A stretch of 64,000 bases of DNA, taken from contig CANPYT010000001.1 of NCBI GenBank assembly GCA_947588705.1, positions 1-64,000 of the forward strand. The letters are read 5' to 3'. Position numbers and translations under genes: made by a program. The stretch's first letter is position 1; each line of letters begins with the position of its first letter. This stretch comes from an uncultured Acetatifactor sp. GTDB taxonomy: Bacteria > Bacillota > Clostridia > Lachnospirales > Lachnospiraceae. Under the pieces are notes generated by a model, which ran no database searches, was not told the DNA's origin, and worked only from the letters and a program-made list of their open reading frames with translations. Of this stretch, positions 50,436-58,797 are shown one piece after another.

Positions 50436-51719
50436 TTGAAAAGATACGACCGATGCTTTCTTCTTTTCGCGGGTGCGCTGCTGGCTGCCTTGCTGGCCGG
50501 CTGCGGTTATCGGGCGGAGGAGGAGAGCAGCATAAATCCATATGCGGCAGTGACCAGCATGGAGAAAACGCCGGTGGTGGACTATCCGGTCCCGGAGATG
50601 TCCGCCAATGTTCTTGTGGATCTGCGGGGATACCCGGCTTTCGGCAAAAAGAAAGCGGCCCTGAAAGGCAGCAGCCTGCCGGAAACGTTTCGGATCGTGG
50701 ATGCTGATACGGGAGAGGCCGTGTATCAGGGATCTGTGGGAGATGTGTATTTCGACCAGAAGCTCGGGCTTTACCTGGGAAGCGCGGATTTCAGCGATTT
50801 TGCCAGGGAGGGCCGTTATTATCTGGAATGTGACCGGATCGGCATGTCTTATCCCTTTCCGATCCGGGAGCGGTATTACCAGGAACTGCTGGAAGAAAAC
50901 TGCGGAGGACTTATGGAGGAATGCCGGACGGGAGCGCTGGCCGTGGGGGATGCCGTGAACCTCCTGGTGGCGTTCGAGTGGTACGGCTCTGCCTTCCCGG
51001 ATGAAAACGGGGATCAGGTGCCGGATTTGCTGGAAGCCCTGAAAGCATGGGTGACGCGCCGGGAAGCCATGGGGGTGGCGGAGGAGGAGACGGAGCTCTA
51101 CGCGGCCTTTTTGGCGAAATTCGGCTATAATTATCAGGGATATGACAGACAGTATGCAACGGACTGCCTGAAGCGGGCATCCACTGTGTTTGGGCAGGAG
51201 GCTGTCTCTTCCGGCCGGGAAGGGGATCGATTCTTTGCCCTGACGGAGCTTTACCGGGCTACCGGCTTGCGGAATTATCGGGCCAAGATCCTGGAATACA
51301 AAGGCTTTTTCCAGGAAGACAGGGAATATATAGAGGAGGCGGGGTATCTCTACGGAAGCATGACATATCTGGTGACGCGTCAGTCTGTGGATGTGGAGAT
51401 GTGCGAGCTTTTTATGGGAAACCTGATGGATCGGGCGGAAGAGATATCGACAGTGTGCGAGGACTGGATCGCCCCGGGCGCGGATGCCGCCCGGGAGGGA
51501 GACCCCGCAAAACTGCTGAAGAGCGCTGTCCAGGTGTCATGCGCCAATTACGTTATGAATATTTATCAATATAACAACATTATCGAGGAGTTTCTGCATT
51601 ATCTTATGGGAGAAAATTTCCAGTCGGAGAGTTTCTATGAGCAGGCTGCGGAACGTTCCGGGTATCTGCTGCTGTTGGCACAGCTTGCCGAAAAGGAGTT
51701 GGATCTCCCGCAGAAATAG
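50436..51719 (+). CDS. Lipoprotein with CelD_N/GH9-like architecture, probably not a classical cellulase
   Basis: 427 aa. The start TTG 50436 is preferred because GGAGG is 7 nt upstream; the ATG at 50430 leaves only one base. A signal peptide ends at LLAGC (Cys23). Residues about 55-135 (VLVDLRGYPAFGKKKAAL, FRIVDADTGEAVYQG, FAREGRYYLECD) match the Ig-like N-terminal domain of GH9 enzymes. An all-helical region follows (EWYGSAFPDENGDQVPDLLE). At about 290 residues this helical part is much shorter than a full GH9 domain, so catalysis is doubtful. It is transcribed with ddl and murF, which suggests a wall-related surface role. Confidence 0.72.
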   Translation: MKRYDRCFLLFAGALLAALLAGCGYRAEEESSINPYAAVTSMEKTPVVDYPVPEMSANVLVDLRGYPAFGKKKAALKGSSLPETFRIVDADTGEAVYQGSVGDVYFDQKLGLYLGSADFSDFAREGRYYLECDRIGMSYPFPIRERYYQELLEENCGGLMEECRTGALAVGDAVNLLVAFEWYGSAFPDENGDQVPDLLEALKAWVTRREAMGVAEEETELYAAFLAKFGYNYQGYDRQYATDCLKRASTVFGQEAVSSGREGDRFFALTELYRATGLRNYRAKILEYKGFFQEDREYIEEAGYLYGSMTYLVTRQSVDVEMCELFMGNLMDRAEEISTVCEDWIAPGADAAREGDPAKLLKSAVQVSCANYVMNIYQYNNIIEEFLHYLMGENFQSESFYEQAAERSGYLLLLAQLAEKELDLPQK

Positions 51720-51728
51720 GAGGTTTAC

Positions 51729-52763
51729 ATGAATATTGTTGTGCTGGCAGGGGGGAACAGTACGGAGCGGGACGTATCTCTCAGTTCCGGCAGCATGATT
51801 TACCGTGCGCTGAAAAATCTGGGGCACAAGGCGGTTCTTGTGGATGTGTACCTTGGGTATGAGGGAGAGCTGGAGGGGATCTTCGACCGGGACGTGGATT
51901 GGGCCGGGCAGGTGGGCGCTATCGGTGAGGAGAGCCCGGATCCCGAGAAGCTGAAAGCGCTCCGGAAAGACGGAGGGAAGCGTTTTTTCGGCCCGAATGT
52001 GCTTGAATTGTGCCAGTGTTCGGACGGGGTGTTCCTGGCGCTCCACGGCGCAAACGGGGAGGATGGGAAGATTCAGGCATGTCTGGAGCTTTTGGGAATC
52101 CCTTATACGGGAACGGATTTTGTCAGCTCTGCCATGGCTATGGACAAGGGCATCTCCAAGGATATCTTCAGGGCTTATGGCATCCCGACGCCGCCGGGGA
52201 TCCGGCTGAAAAAGGGAGAAGCGGAAGAGAGGGAAATTCCTTTTCCATGCGTGGTGAAAGCCTGTTGCGAGGGCTCCAGCGTCAGCGTCAGCATTGTGCG
52301 GGACCGGAAGGAATACCTGGGCGCAAAGGAGGAGGCTTTCCGCTATGGGGAGGAGATCCTCGTCGAACAGTACATAAAGGGAAGAGAGTTTTCCGTGGGT
52401 GTGTTGGATGGCAGGGCGCTGCCTGTGATCGAGATGGTGCCGCAGATGGAATTTTATGACTACAAAGCCAAGTATCAGGCGGGCAGCGCGGTGGAGATCT
52501 GTCCGGCGGAGCTGACGGAGGAAAAGACCCGGGAGATGCAGGATATTGCGGAGCGGGTGTTTCAGGCGCTTCGGCTGAAAAGCTACGCCAGGATGGATTT
52601 TATCATGGATCCTTCAGGGAAGGTATTCTGCCTGGAGGCCAACACCCTTCCGGGAATGACGGCAACGTCACTTTTGCCCCAGGAAGCGGCGGCAGCGGGG
52701 ATGGATTTTGACGCGCTGTGTCAGAGAATCTTAGACTATGCCTTTCGTGAGAGAAAGAACTGA
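51729..52763 (+). CDS. ddl: D-alanine--D-alanine ligase
   Basis: A 344-aa ATP-grasp enzyme joining two D-alanines for peptidoglycan. Motifs: VVLAGGNSTERDVSLSSGSM, LHGANGEDGKIQACLELLGI, KACCEGSSVSVSIV, FYDYKAKYQAGSAV and EANTLPGMTATSLLPQ. The Tyr in the omega-loop motif FYDYKAKY is the type associated with D-Ala-D-Ala rather than D-Ala-D-Lac or D-Ala-D-Ser ligases. AGGAGG precedes the ATG. murF follows after 88 bp, an order also seen elsewhere. Confidence 0.93.
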   Translation: MNIVVLAGGNSTERDVSLSSGSMIYRALKNLGHKAVLVDVYLGYEGELEGIFDRDVDWAGQVGAIGEESPDPEKLKALRKDGGKRFFGPNVLELCQCSDGVFLALHGANGEDGKIQACLELLGIPYTGTDFVSSAMAMDKGISKDIFRAYGIPTPPGIRLKKGEAEEREIPFPCVVKACCEGSSVSVSIVRDRKEYLGAKEEAFRYGEEILVEQYIKGREFSVGVLDGRALPVIEMVPQMEFYDYKAKYQAGSAVEICPAELTEEKTREMQDIAERVFQALRLKSYARMDFIMDPSGKVFCLEANTLPGMTATSLLPQEAAAAGMDFDALCQRILDYAFRERKN

Positions 52764-52851
52764 GTGAAAGCCGGAGGCGGCTAGTAAGATACCACAGAAA
52801 AGAGAGAGGAATCAGAAAGAAAGGCGGGGGCGGAGAATGGAAAGGGATGAG

Positions 52852-54279
52852 ATGCAGCTGACCATAAGCGAGATCGCAAGGGCCTGTGGCGGGAAATTGT
52901 TCTGGAAGGACGGGGAAGAAAACGACATGAATGTCACATCTGTGACGCTGGACTCCAGAAAGACTACGCCCGGCGGAGTTTTCCTTGCAGTGCCGGGAGA
53001 ACATGTGGACGGACATCGCTTTGTGGAGGCCGCTTTTAAACAGGGGATCGCGCTGGCTGTGGTGAGCAGGACGCCGGAGCAGCTGTCCGCTGAGACAGGG
53101 GATCCGGCTGGGGCTTGGGGAAATTATGTGCTGGTGGAGGATACGCTGCAGGCCCTTTGCCGGATCGCGGCGTATTACAGGGAAAAACAGAAGATCAAAG
53201 TGGTGGGAATTACCGGGAGCGTGGGAAAGACCAGCACCAAAGAGTTTATTGCCGGTGTCCTGGAAAAAGAATTTCGGGTGCTGAAGACAGAGGGGAATTT
53301 CAACAATGAGATCGGAGTGCCTCTGACCCTGCTGCGGATCCGGCCCTATCATCAGGTGGCCGTGGTAGAGATGGGGATCAGCGACTTTGGCGAAATGCAC
53401 CGCCTGAGCTACATGGCAAAACCTGACATATGCGTCATAACAAATATCGGGCAAAGCCACCTGGACAATCTGAGATCCCGGGACGGGATCTTGAAGGCAA
53501 AGTCTGAAATTTTTGATTATATGGCGGAAGACGGGGAAGTATGTCTGAACGGGGAAGATGACAAACTGGCCGCCATAGAGCAGATAAAAGGGCGTAGACC
53601 GCATTTCTTCGGGTTCGGAGGCGGCCCGGGACAGGAGATACGGATCACGGATGTGGAAGCAAAAGGCTTCCAGGGCAGCGATGCCAGATTGTGGGTGGGG
53701 GAAAAATGTGTTCCGGTGCATGTGCCGCTTCCCGGCATCCATATGGTGCTCAATGCGGCGGCCGCAGCCTGTGTGGCATCGATTTTGGGCTTGTCGCCGG
53801 AAAAGATCGCGTCCGGAATGGAAGGGGTCGCTCCGGTCAGCGGGCGCAATCATCTGATCTCCCTGAAACGATATACTTTGATCGATGATTGCTATAATGC
53901 GAATCCGGCGTCCATGCGGGCGGCCCTGGACCTTCTGTCTCTGGCCGATACGGAAAAGGTGGCGATCCTGGGCGATATGTTCGGGCTGGGCGAGGAAAAC
54001 GCTCCAAAGCTGCATGCCCAGGTCGGGAGCTATGGGGCAAAGAAGGGGATCGACAGGATCCTCTGTGTGGGAGAACGGAGCCGGTATATGTTTGACGCTG
54101 CCTGCGAGCAGGCGGAAGGAACTTGTCAGATCGTCCATTTTCCGAATCTGGAAGCGCTTCTTCAGGCGTTGGGAAAGGAGCGGGAGAAATACGTGCCGGA
54201 CGGCAGCACGGTACTGCTCAAGGCATCCCACGCCATGGAGTTTGAGAAGGTTTTGGACCTTCTGAAGCGGGAACCGTGA
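52852..54279 (+). CDS. murF: UDP-MurNAc-tripeptide--D-alanyl-D-alanine ligase MurF
   Basis: A 475-aa Mur ligase adding the D-Ala-D-Ala made by Ddl to the stem peptide. It starts MQLTISEIARACGGKLFW. ATG 52852 has GGAAAGGG upstream; ATG 52837 is in frame. Motifs: GITGSVGKTSTKEF (ATP loop, about 119-132), TEGNFNNEIGVPLTLL, VEMGISDFGEMHRL, NIGQSHLDNLRSR and DDCYNANPASMRAAL. A hairpin-covered promoter region follows, then the VanRS-like genes. Confidence 0.94.
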   Translation: MQLTISEIARACGGKLFWKDGEENDMNVTSVTLDSRKTTPGGVFLAVPGEHVDGHRFVEAAFKQGIALAVVSRTPEQLSAETGDPAGAWGNYVLVEDTLQALCRIAAYYREKQKIKVVGITGSVGKTSTKEFIAGVLEKEFRVLKTEGNFNNEIGVPLTLLRIRPYHQVAVVEMGISDFGEMHRLSYMAKPDICVITNIGQSHLDNLRSRDGILKAKSEIFDYMAEDGEVCLNGEDDKLAAIEQIKGRRPHFFGFGGGPGQEIRITDVEAKGFQGSDARLWVGEKCVPVHVPLPGIHMVLNAAAAACVASILGLSPEKIASGMEGVAPVSGRNHLISLKRYTLIDDCYNANPASMRAALDLLSLADTEKVAILGDMFGLGEENAPKLHAQVGSYGAKKGIDRILCVGERSRYMFDAACEQAEGTCQIVHFPNLEALLQALGKEREKYVPDGSTVLLKASHAMEFEKVLDLLKREP

Positions 54280-54347
54280 CCCGGAAATATTATGAAAATC
54301 TTAATCCTTTTCCGGCGGGAGTATGGTATTGTGGTTTCAGCGGACAT

Positions 54348-54383
54348 GGTATAATGATTTTGCGATAGCAAAATCATTGTACC
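54348..54383 (+). promoter_or_regulatory. 36-bp dyad covering the -10 region of the VanRS-like operon
   Basis: GGTATAATGATTTTGC, GATA, GCAAAATCATTGTACC: 16+16 inverted repeat with one T-G pair. TATAAT (54350-54355) lies in the left arm; the -35 is weak. This suggests an operator or a leader hairpin at the very start of the message. Confidence 0.55.
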
Positions 54384-54432
54384 GGAAGCCACCGCTTGGA
54401 AAGTAAATGCCGCTGAAGGGAGCGGCGCTTCC
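54384..54432 (+). promoter_or_regulatory. Second stem-loop of the VanRS-like leader
   Basis: Outer GGAAGC (54384-54389)/GCTTCC (54427-54432) and inner GCCGCT-GAAGGG-AGCGGC (54409-54426). It lies immediately after the 36-bp dyad. No long T-tract follows. Confidence 0.4.
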
Positions 54433-54522
54433 TTTCCCGCGCTTGTGGCGTTCTGAAAAGGATTCAGATTTTCCGCCTTTGGGAGCCGCAGATCCCGGGG
54501 GCGGGAGCGGAGTGGAAGGCGG

Positions 54523-55218
54523 ATGAGAGAAAAGGTTCTGATCGTGGACGATGAGCGGGAAATCGCGGATCTTGTGACATTATATCTTGAAAATGAAGGG
54601 TTTCAGGTCTTTAAGTGCTACAGCGGGCCGGATGCCATGTGCGTCATCAGCCGGGAGCAGCTGGACCTGGCGATCCTGGATGTGATGCTTCCGGGGATAG
54701 ACGGCCTGGAGATCTGCAGGAGGATCCGGGAAAAGCACAATTATCCCGTGATCATGCTGACGGCCAGGGGAGAGGAGACGGACAAGATCACCGGGCTGAC
54801 GCTGGGGGCGGATGATTATATGACGAAACCGTTTCTGCCCCTGGAGCTGGTGGCCCGGGTAAAAGCCCAGCTCAGGAGGTACAAGCGTTATAACACAGCG
54901 GGAGAGAGGGATGAGGATGTGTTCGAGATATCCGGTCTCCTGCTGAACAGCAGGACTCATGAATGTTTTCTGAACGAAAAACCCTTAAGCCTGACCCCGA
55001 CGGAATTTTCCATCCTGCGGATCCTATGTGCGAAAAAAGGACAGGTAGTCAGCGCGGAGGAGCTGTTTCATCTGATATGGGAAGATGAGTATTACACGAA
55101 AAACAATAATACCATCACGGTCCATATCAGGCATCTGCGGGAGAAAATGGGCGACTCCTTTGAGAATCCGAAGTATATCAAAACAGTTTGGGGGTGCGGG
55201 TACAAGATTGAAGGCTAA
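54523..55218 (+). CDS. VanR-like response regulator (OmpR family)
   Basis: 231 aa. Receiver domain 1-115 with acidic pocket DDE near residue 10, phospho-acceptor Asp53 in ILDVMLPGIDG and a conserved Lys in YMTKPFLPLEL. The winged-helix DNA-binding domain covers about 130-228 (LTPTEFSILRIL, TITVHIRHLREKMGD, IKTVWGCGYKIEG). Sequence stretches such as GLTLGADDYMTKPFLPLELV and ARVKAQLRRYKRYN are very close to what I remember for VanR. Its 3' end overlaps the kinase start by 11 bp. Confidence 0.93.
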   Translation: MREKVLIVDDEREIADLVTLYLENEGFQVFKCYSGPDAMCVISREQLDLAILDVMLPGIDGLEICRRIREKHNYPVIMLTARGEETDKITGLTLGADDYMTKPFLPLELVARVKAQLRRYKRYNTAGERDEDVFEISGLLLNSRTHECFLNEKPLSLTPTEFSILRILCAKKGQVVSAEELFHLIWEDEYYTKNNNTITVHIRHLREKMGDSFENPKYIKTVWGCGYKIEG

Positions 55219-56371
55219 GACAAGGCTGACGAGGGTAGTGGTGACTGCACTGGCGCTGATAGGGGGCCTGATCCTGTGCAGGATGTTGTTTGTGCTGTTT
55301 GACCGTTTTATGAACGGTTTCTTTGTGGACTGGTTTGAGGAACAGTATGTGAACCAGGTTTGGCAGACTCTGGATGAAAATGACCAGGGATATTATTACA
55401 GATCCATACGTTGGGGAAGGGTGAAGAGCCTGCTCCTGGAGGTCTTGGTGGTAGTGGTGCTCCTGTGGATCCTGTCTGTGCGGGTGATCTCCATCCTGTA
55501 CAGCACCTGGCGGGAGCGGAAGGTCCTTCATGCCGCCGGGCAGATGATCGGGGATTACATGCGCCATGACCGGGAGGCAGCGGAGGTGTTCCCGCCGGAT
55601 TTCGCCGAAGTGTCCATGCAAATGACGGAGATCAAATCCGGTATTTTAAGGCAGGAGCAGCTTCTGCGGGAGGAGACGGGGCGGAAGAATGACCTGATCA
55701 CATATCTGGCACACGATCTGAAGACGCCGCTGACTTCGGTGATCGGATACATGAGCCTTCTGGAGGAGGCTCCGGATATGCCGCCGGAGCAGAAGGCCCG
55801 GTATGTGCATATCGCGTTGGACAAGGCCCTGCGCCTGGAGCGGCTTATCAATGAATTTTTTGAGATCACCCGGTACAATTTCCAGCAGATCGTGCTGGAG
55901 CGCGAGACATTGGATCTTTCCTTCCTGCTGGTACAGCTGAAGGATGAATTTTATCCCATACTGTCTGCCCACGGCAACCGCCTCCGGCTGGAAAACACGG
56001 AGGGGCTTGTGATCCTGGGGGATGGGGAAAAGCTTGCGCGGGTGTTTAACAATATCCTGAAAAACGCGGTTGCCTACAGCTATCCCGATACGGAGATCCT
56101 GATCCGATGCGAAAAGGGAGAGAATACCCTGCGGATCTGTTTTCAGAACAGAGGGAGGACCATCCCCCGGCAGAAGCTGGACGCCATCTTTGAAAAATTC
56201 TTTCGGCTGGATGAAGCCAGAAATTCCAACACCGGCGGCGCGGGCCTGGGCCTTGCTATTGCCAGGGAGATCGTCCTCCTGCACGGAGGCACGGTTACGG
56301 CGGAGAGCGCGGACGAGGTGACGGTATTTACTGTTGAGCTGCCAGATGCCGCAGATGTATGGAAGCAATAG
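55208..56371 (+). CDS. VanS-like sensor histidine kinase
   Basis: A 387-aa membrane kinase. TTG 55208 overlaps the regulator stop, as vanS genes often do; no ATG fits before the first membrane helix. Two membrane helices (about 8-32 and 74-98) flank a short outside loop (about 40 residues). The dimerisation box NDLITYLAHDLKTPLTSVIG carries His169. It is followed by LLEEAPDMPPEQKARYVHIA and DEFYPILSAHG, which resemble VanS. The ATP-binding boxes are NNILKNAVAYS, EKFFRLDEARN and GGAGLGLAI. The signal is presumably linked to wall precursors or antibiotics, inferred from similarity and from ddl-murF next door. Confidence 0.93.
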   Translation: MKAKTRLTRVVVTALALIGGLILCRMLFVLFDRFMNGFFVDWFEEQYVNQVWQTLDENDQGYYYRSIRWGRVKSLLLEVLVVVVLLWILSVRVISILYSTWRERKVLHAAGQMIGDYMRHDREAAEVFPPDFAEVSMQMTEIKSGILRQEQLLREETGRKNDLITYLAHDLKTPLTSVIGYMSLLEEAPDMPPEQKARYVHIALDKALRLERLINEFFEITRYNFQQIVLERETLDLSFLLVQLKDEFYPILSAHGNRLRLENTEGLVILGDGEKLARVFNNILKNAVAYSYPDTEILIRCEKGENTLRICFQNRGRTIPRQKLDAIFEKFFRLDEARNSNTGGAGLGLAIAREIVLLHGGTVTAESADEVTVFTVELPDAADVWKQ

Positions 56372-56452
56372 AAAAACAAGCGCCCGCATTACCCTTGGGG
56401 ATGCGGGGAAGGCTGAACGGATAGACAATGATCCCGATCAGGAGGTAGGAAG

Positions 56453-58681
56453 ATGGGAACAATCTGGTATGAACATCCCGCCGGAAAGTGGGAGGAAGCG
56501 CTGCCGGTGGGAAACGGGCGGCTGGGAGTGATGATTTTCGGAGGAAGGCGGACGGAGCGGATCGCGCTGAATCAAGACAGCATCTGGTACGGAGGGCCTG
56601 TTGACCGCGTGAATCCGGATGCGAGGGAAAATCTGGATAAGGTGCGCAGCCTGCTGCTGGCGGGGAAGATCCCTGAGGCGGAGGAACTGCTCTGCCTTGG
56701 GTTTTCCGGCACACCCCAGAGCCAGAGGCCGTATCAGGCGCTGGGAGACCTGGAGCTTTTTTACCGGGAGACGGAACAGGAAAGCGCCCTCTCTGACGTA
56801 CCCTATCGGCGGGAATTGGATCTTGAGAGAGGGATCGTGACGGAAGTCAGCGGAACCGGTGAGCGGAGGATGGAGAAGGAATATTTCGCGTCTTTTCCTC
56901 ACGGGGTGATCGCGGTCAGGCTTTTTGCTCCGGAGGGAAGGATTTCCATGGATGCCCGCCTGAGCAGAAAGCGGTTTTATGACCGGGCCGGGAAATTGGA
57001 TGATAACACCATCTACATGGACGGCAGCCTGGGGCAGGGAGGCGTCTCCTGGATGGCGGCGGCCCGGGCGGTGCAGACGGGGGGCAGCTGCAGGGTAATA
57101 GGGGAGCATCTTGTGGTCAGGGGAGCGAGGGAAGTCATTCTGTATCTTGGATGCGAGACCTCCTTTTACGAAAAAGGATTCCGGCAGGCGCTGAGAGACA
57201 GGCTTGACAAGGCTTCCAGGGCGGGGTATGAGGAAGTGAAGCGGCAGCATGTGGCCGACCATCAGGCCCTGTTTGGCAGAGTTTCGCTGCAGATCGGTGA
57301 AGATGACGGGCGTCCTGTGGAACAGCAGTTTCGGGATGGCGCGGAGAATGGTTTCAGCGGCTCCTTTGCGGCCTTGTATTTTCAATATGGACGGTACTTG
57401 CTGATGGCTTCCAGCCGGCCGGGCAGCCTGCCCGCCACGCTGCAGGGGATCTGGAACGAAGCGATGGAACCCTGCTGGGATTCCAAATACACGATCAATA
57501 TCAACACGGAGATGAATTATTGGCCGGCGGAGATGTGCGGCCTGGCGGAATGTCACCTGCCCTTGTTTGACCATCTGTTTCGGATGTGGGAGAACGGCCG
57601 CCGCACGGCAGGGGAAATGTATGGCTGCAGGGGATTTGTGGCTCATCACAACACGGACATATGGGGAGACTGCGCGCCTCAGGATATCTATGTCCCGGCC
57701 ACTTACTGGGTGATGGGGGCGGCATGGCTGTGCACTCATATCTGGAGGCATTATCTTTATACCTGTGACCGGGAGTTCTTAAAGAAAATGTATCCCATAT
57801 TGGAGGATGCGGTGCTGTTTTTCCACGATTTTCTCATGGAAGTGGACGGGAATCTTATGACATGCCCCTCCGTTTCCCCGGAAAATACCTACATCCTGCC
57901 GGACGGCGTCAGGGGCTGTATGGGCGCAGGATCTACTATGGATAACGAGATCCTGCGGGATCTGATGGAAGGCTACCTGAGCGCCTCCGAAGTCCTGCAG
58001 GTGAAGTCGCAGATGGTGGAGGACACCAAAAAGATCCTGGAGAAGATCCCCGGGCTCAGCATTGGACGGCACGGCCAGATCATGGAGTGGCGGGAGGACT
58101 ATGAAGAGCAGGAGCCGGGACACCGTCATATTTCCCACCTGTACGCGCTGCATCCCTCCTGGCAGATCACCCCGGATAAGACGCCGGAACTGGCGGAGGC
58201 AGCGGAAAGGACTCTGGAGCGGAGGCTGGCTTACGGAGGCGGCCACACGGGATGGAGCTGTGCCTGGATCGTCAACTTTTACGCCAGGCTGGGCCGGGGG
58301 GAGAAAGCGCTGGAAAACCTGAACCGCCTCTGGAGCCGGTCCACTTTTACGAACCTGATGGACAATCATCCCATGGGAAACGGTTTTGTGTTTCAGATCG
58401 ACGGGAATCTTGGCGCCACCGCGGCGATTGCTGAAATGTTGGTGCAGAGCGACCCGGACCGGGTGATCCTCCTGCCGGCCCTGCCGAAACAGTGGCGGGA
58501 GGGCTGCGTCAGGGGGCTCACCGCGGTGGGCGGGATCCTTGTGGATCTGAGCTGGAAAGAGGGAAAAATGACGGAGTGTGTTGTATGCTCTCCCCGAGAC
58601 GCGGAGAGGGTGTTTCGGTATGGGGAGATGAGCGTGACATGCGGGCTGCAGGCGGGAAGACGCTGCGCCCTGACTTTCTAG
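56453..58681 (+). CDS. GH95-family glycosidase (alpha-L-fucosidase/galactosidase type), cytoplasmic
   Basis: 742 aa, no signal peptide. The N-terminal beta-sandwich begins IWYEHPAGKWEEALPVGNGR and LGVMIFGG. The alpha/alpha barrel contains ATLQGIWNEAMEPCWDSKYT, TEMNYWPAEMCGLAECHLPL, VAHHNTDIWGDCAPQD, CPSVSPENTY and a terminal GNGFVFQIDGNLGATAAIAE, all GH95 hallmarks. Length is slightly below average. It separates the VanRS-like genes from the D,D-carboxypeptidase, and its last codons lie in a 36-bp sequence repeated after that gene. No fucose pathway gene is nearby. Confidence 0.9.
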   Translation: MGTIWYEHPAGKWEEALPVGNGRLGVMIFGGRRTERIALNQDSIWYGGPVDRVNPDARENLDKVRSLLLAGKIPEAEELLCLGFSGTPQSQRPYQALGDLELFYRETEQESALSDVPYRRELDLERGIVTEVSGTGERRMEKEYFASFPHGVIAVRLFAPEGRISMDARLSRKRFYDRAGKLDDNTIYMDGSLGQGGVSWMAAARAVQTGGSCRVIGEHLVVRGAREVILYLGCETSFYEKGFRQALRDRLDKASRAGYEEVKRQHVADHQALFGRVSLQIGEDDGRPVEQQFRDGAENGFSGSFAALYFQYGRYLLMASSRPGSLPATLQGIWNEAMEPCWDSKYTININTEMNYWPAEMCGLAECHLPLFDHLFRMWENGRRTAGEMYGCRGFVAHHNTDIWGDCAPQDIYVPATYWVMGAAWLCTHIWRHYLYTCDREFLKKMYPILEDAVLFFHDFLMEVDGNLMTCPSVSPENTYILPDGVRGCMGAGSTMDNEILRDLMEGYLSASEVLQVKSQMVEDTKKILEKIPGLSIGRHGQIMEWREDYEEQEPGHRHISHLYALHPSWQITPDKTPELAEAAERTLERRLAYGGGHTGWSCAWIVNFYARLGRGEKALENLNRLWSRSTFTNLMDNHPMGNGFVFQIDGNLGATAAIAEMLVQSDPDRVILLPALPKQWREGCVRGLTAVGGILVDLSWKEGKMTECVVCSPRDAERVFRYGEMSVTCGLQAGRRCALTF

Positions 58682-58694
58682 GACGGATAAGGAA
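58659..58694 (+). repeat. 36-bp direct repeat, left copy
   Basis: Begins GACGCTGCGCCCTGAC, then TTTCTAGGACGGATAAGGAA. It includes the last codons and TAG stop of the GH95 gene. Identical to 59788-59823. Confidence 0.9.
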
Positions 58695-58797
58695 CGCCTG
58701 AAAATTTATGCTTTCTTAGGAAATGAAAAAGAAAATATTAATTTGTGCGCGGTTCCCTGCTCTTATCATAGATGGCATAAGAGAGGGAGGGATGATG

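Noticed and set aside
52603-54231. 542-aa open frame opposite ddl/murF
   Set aside because: Spans two convincing genes in antisense; no independent support.
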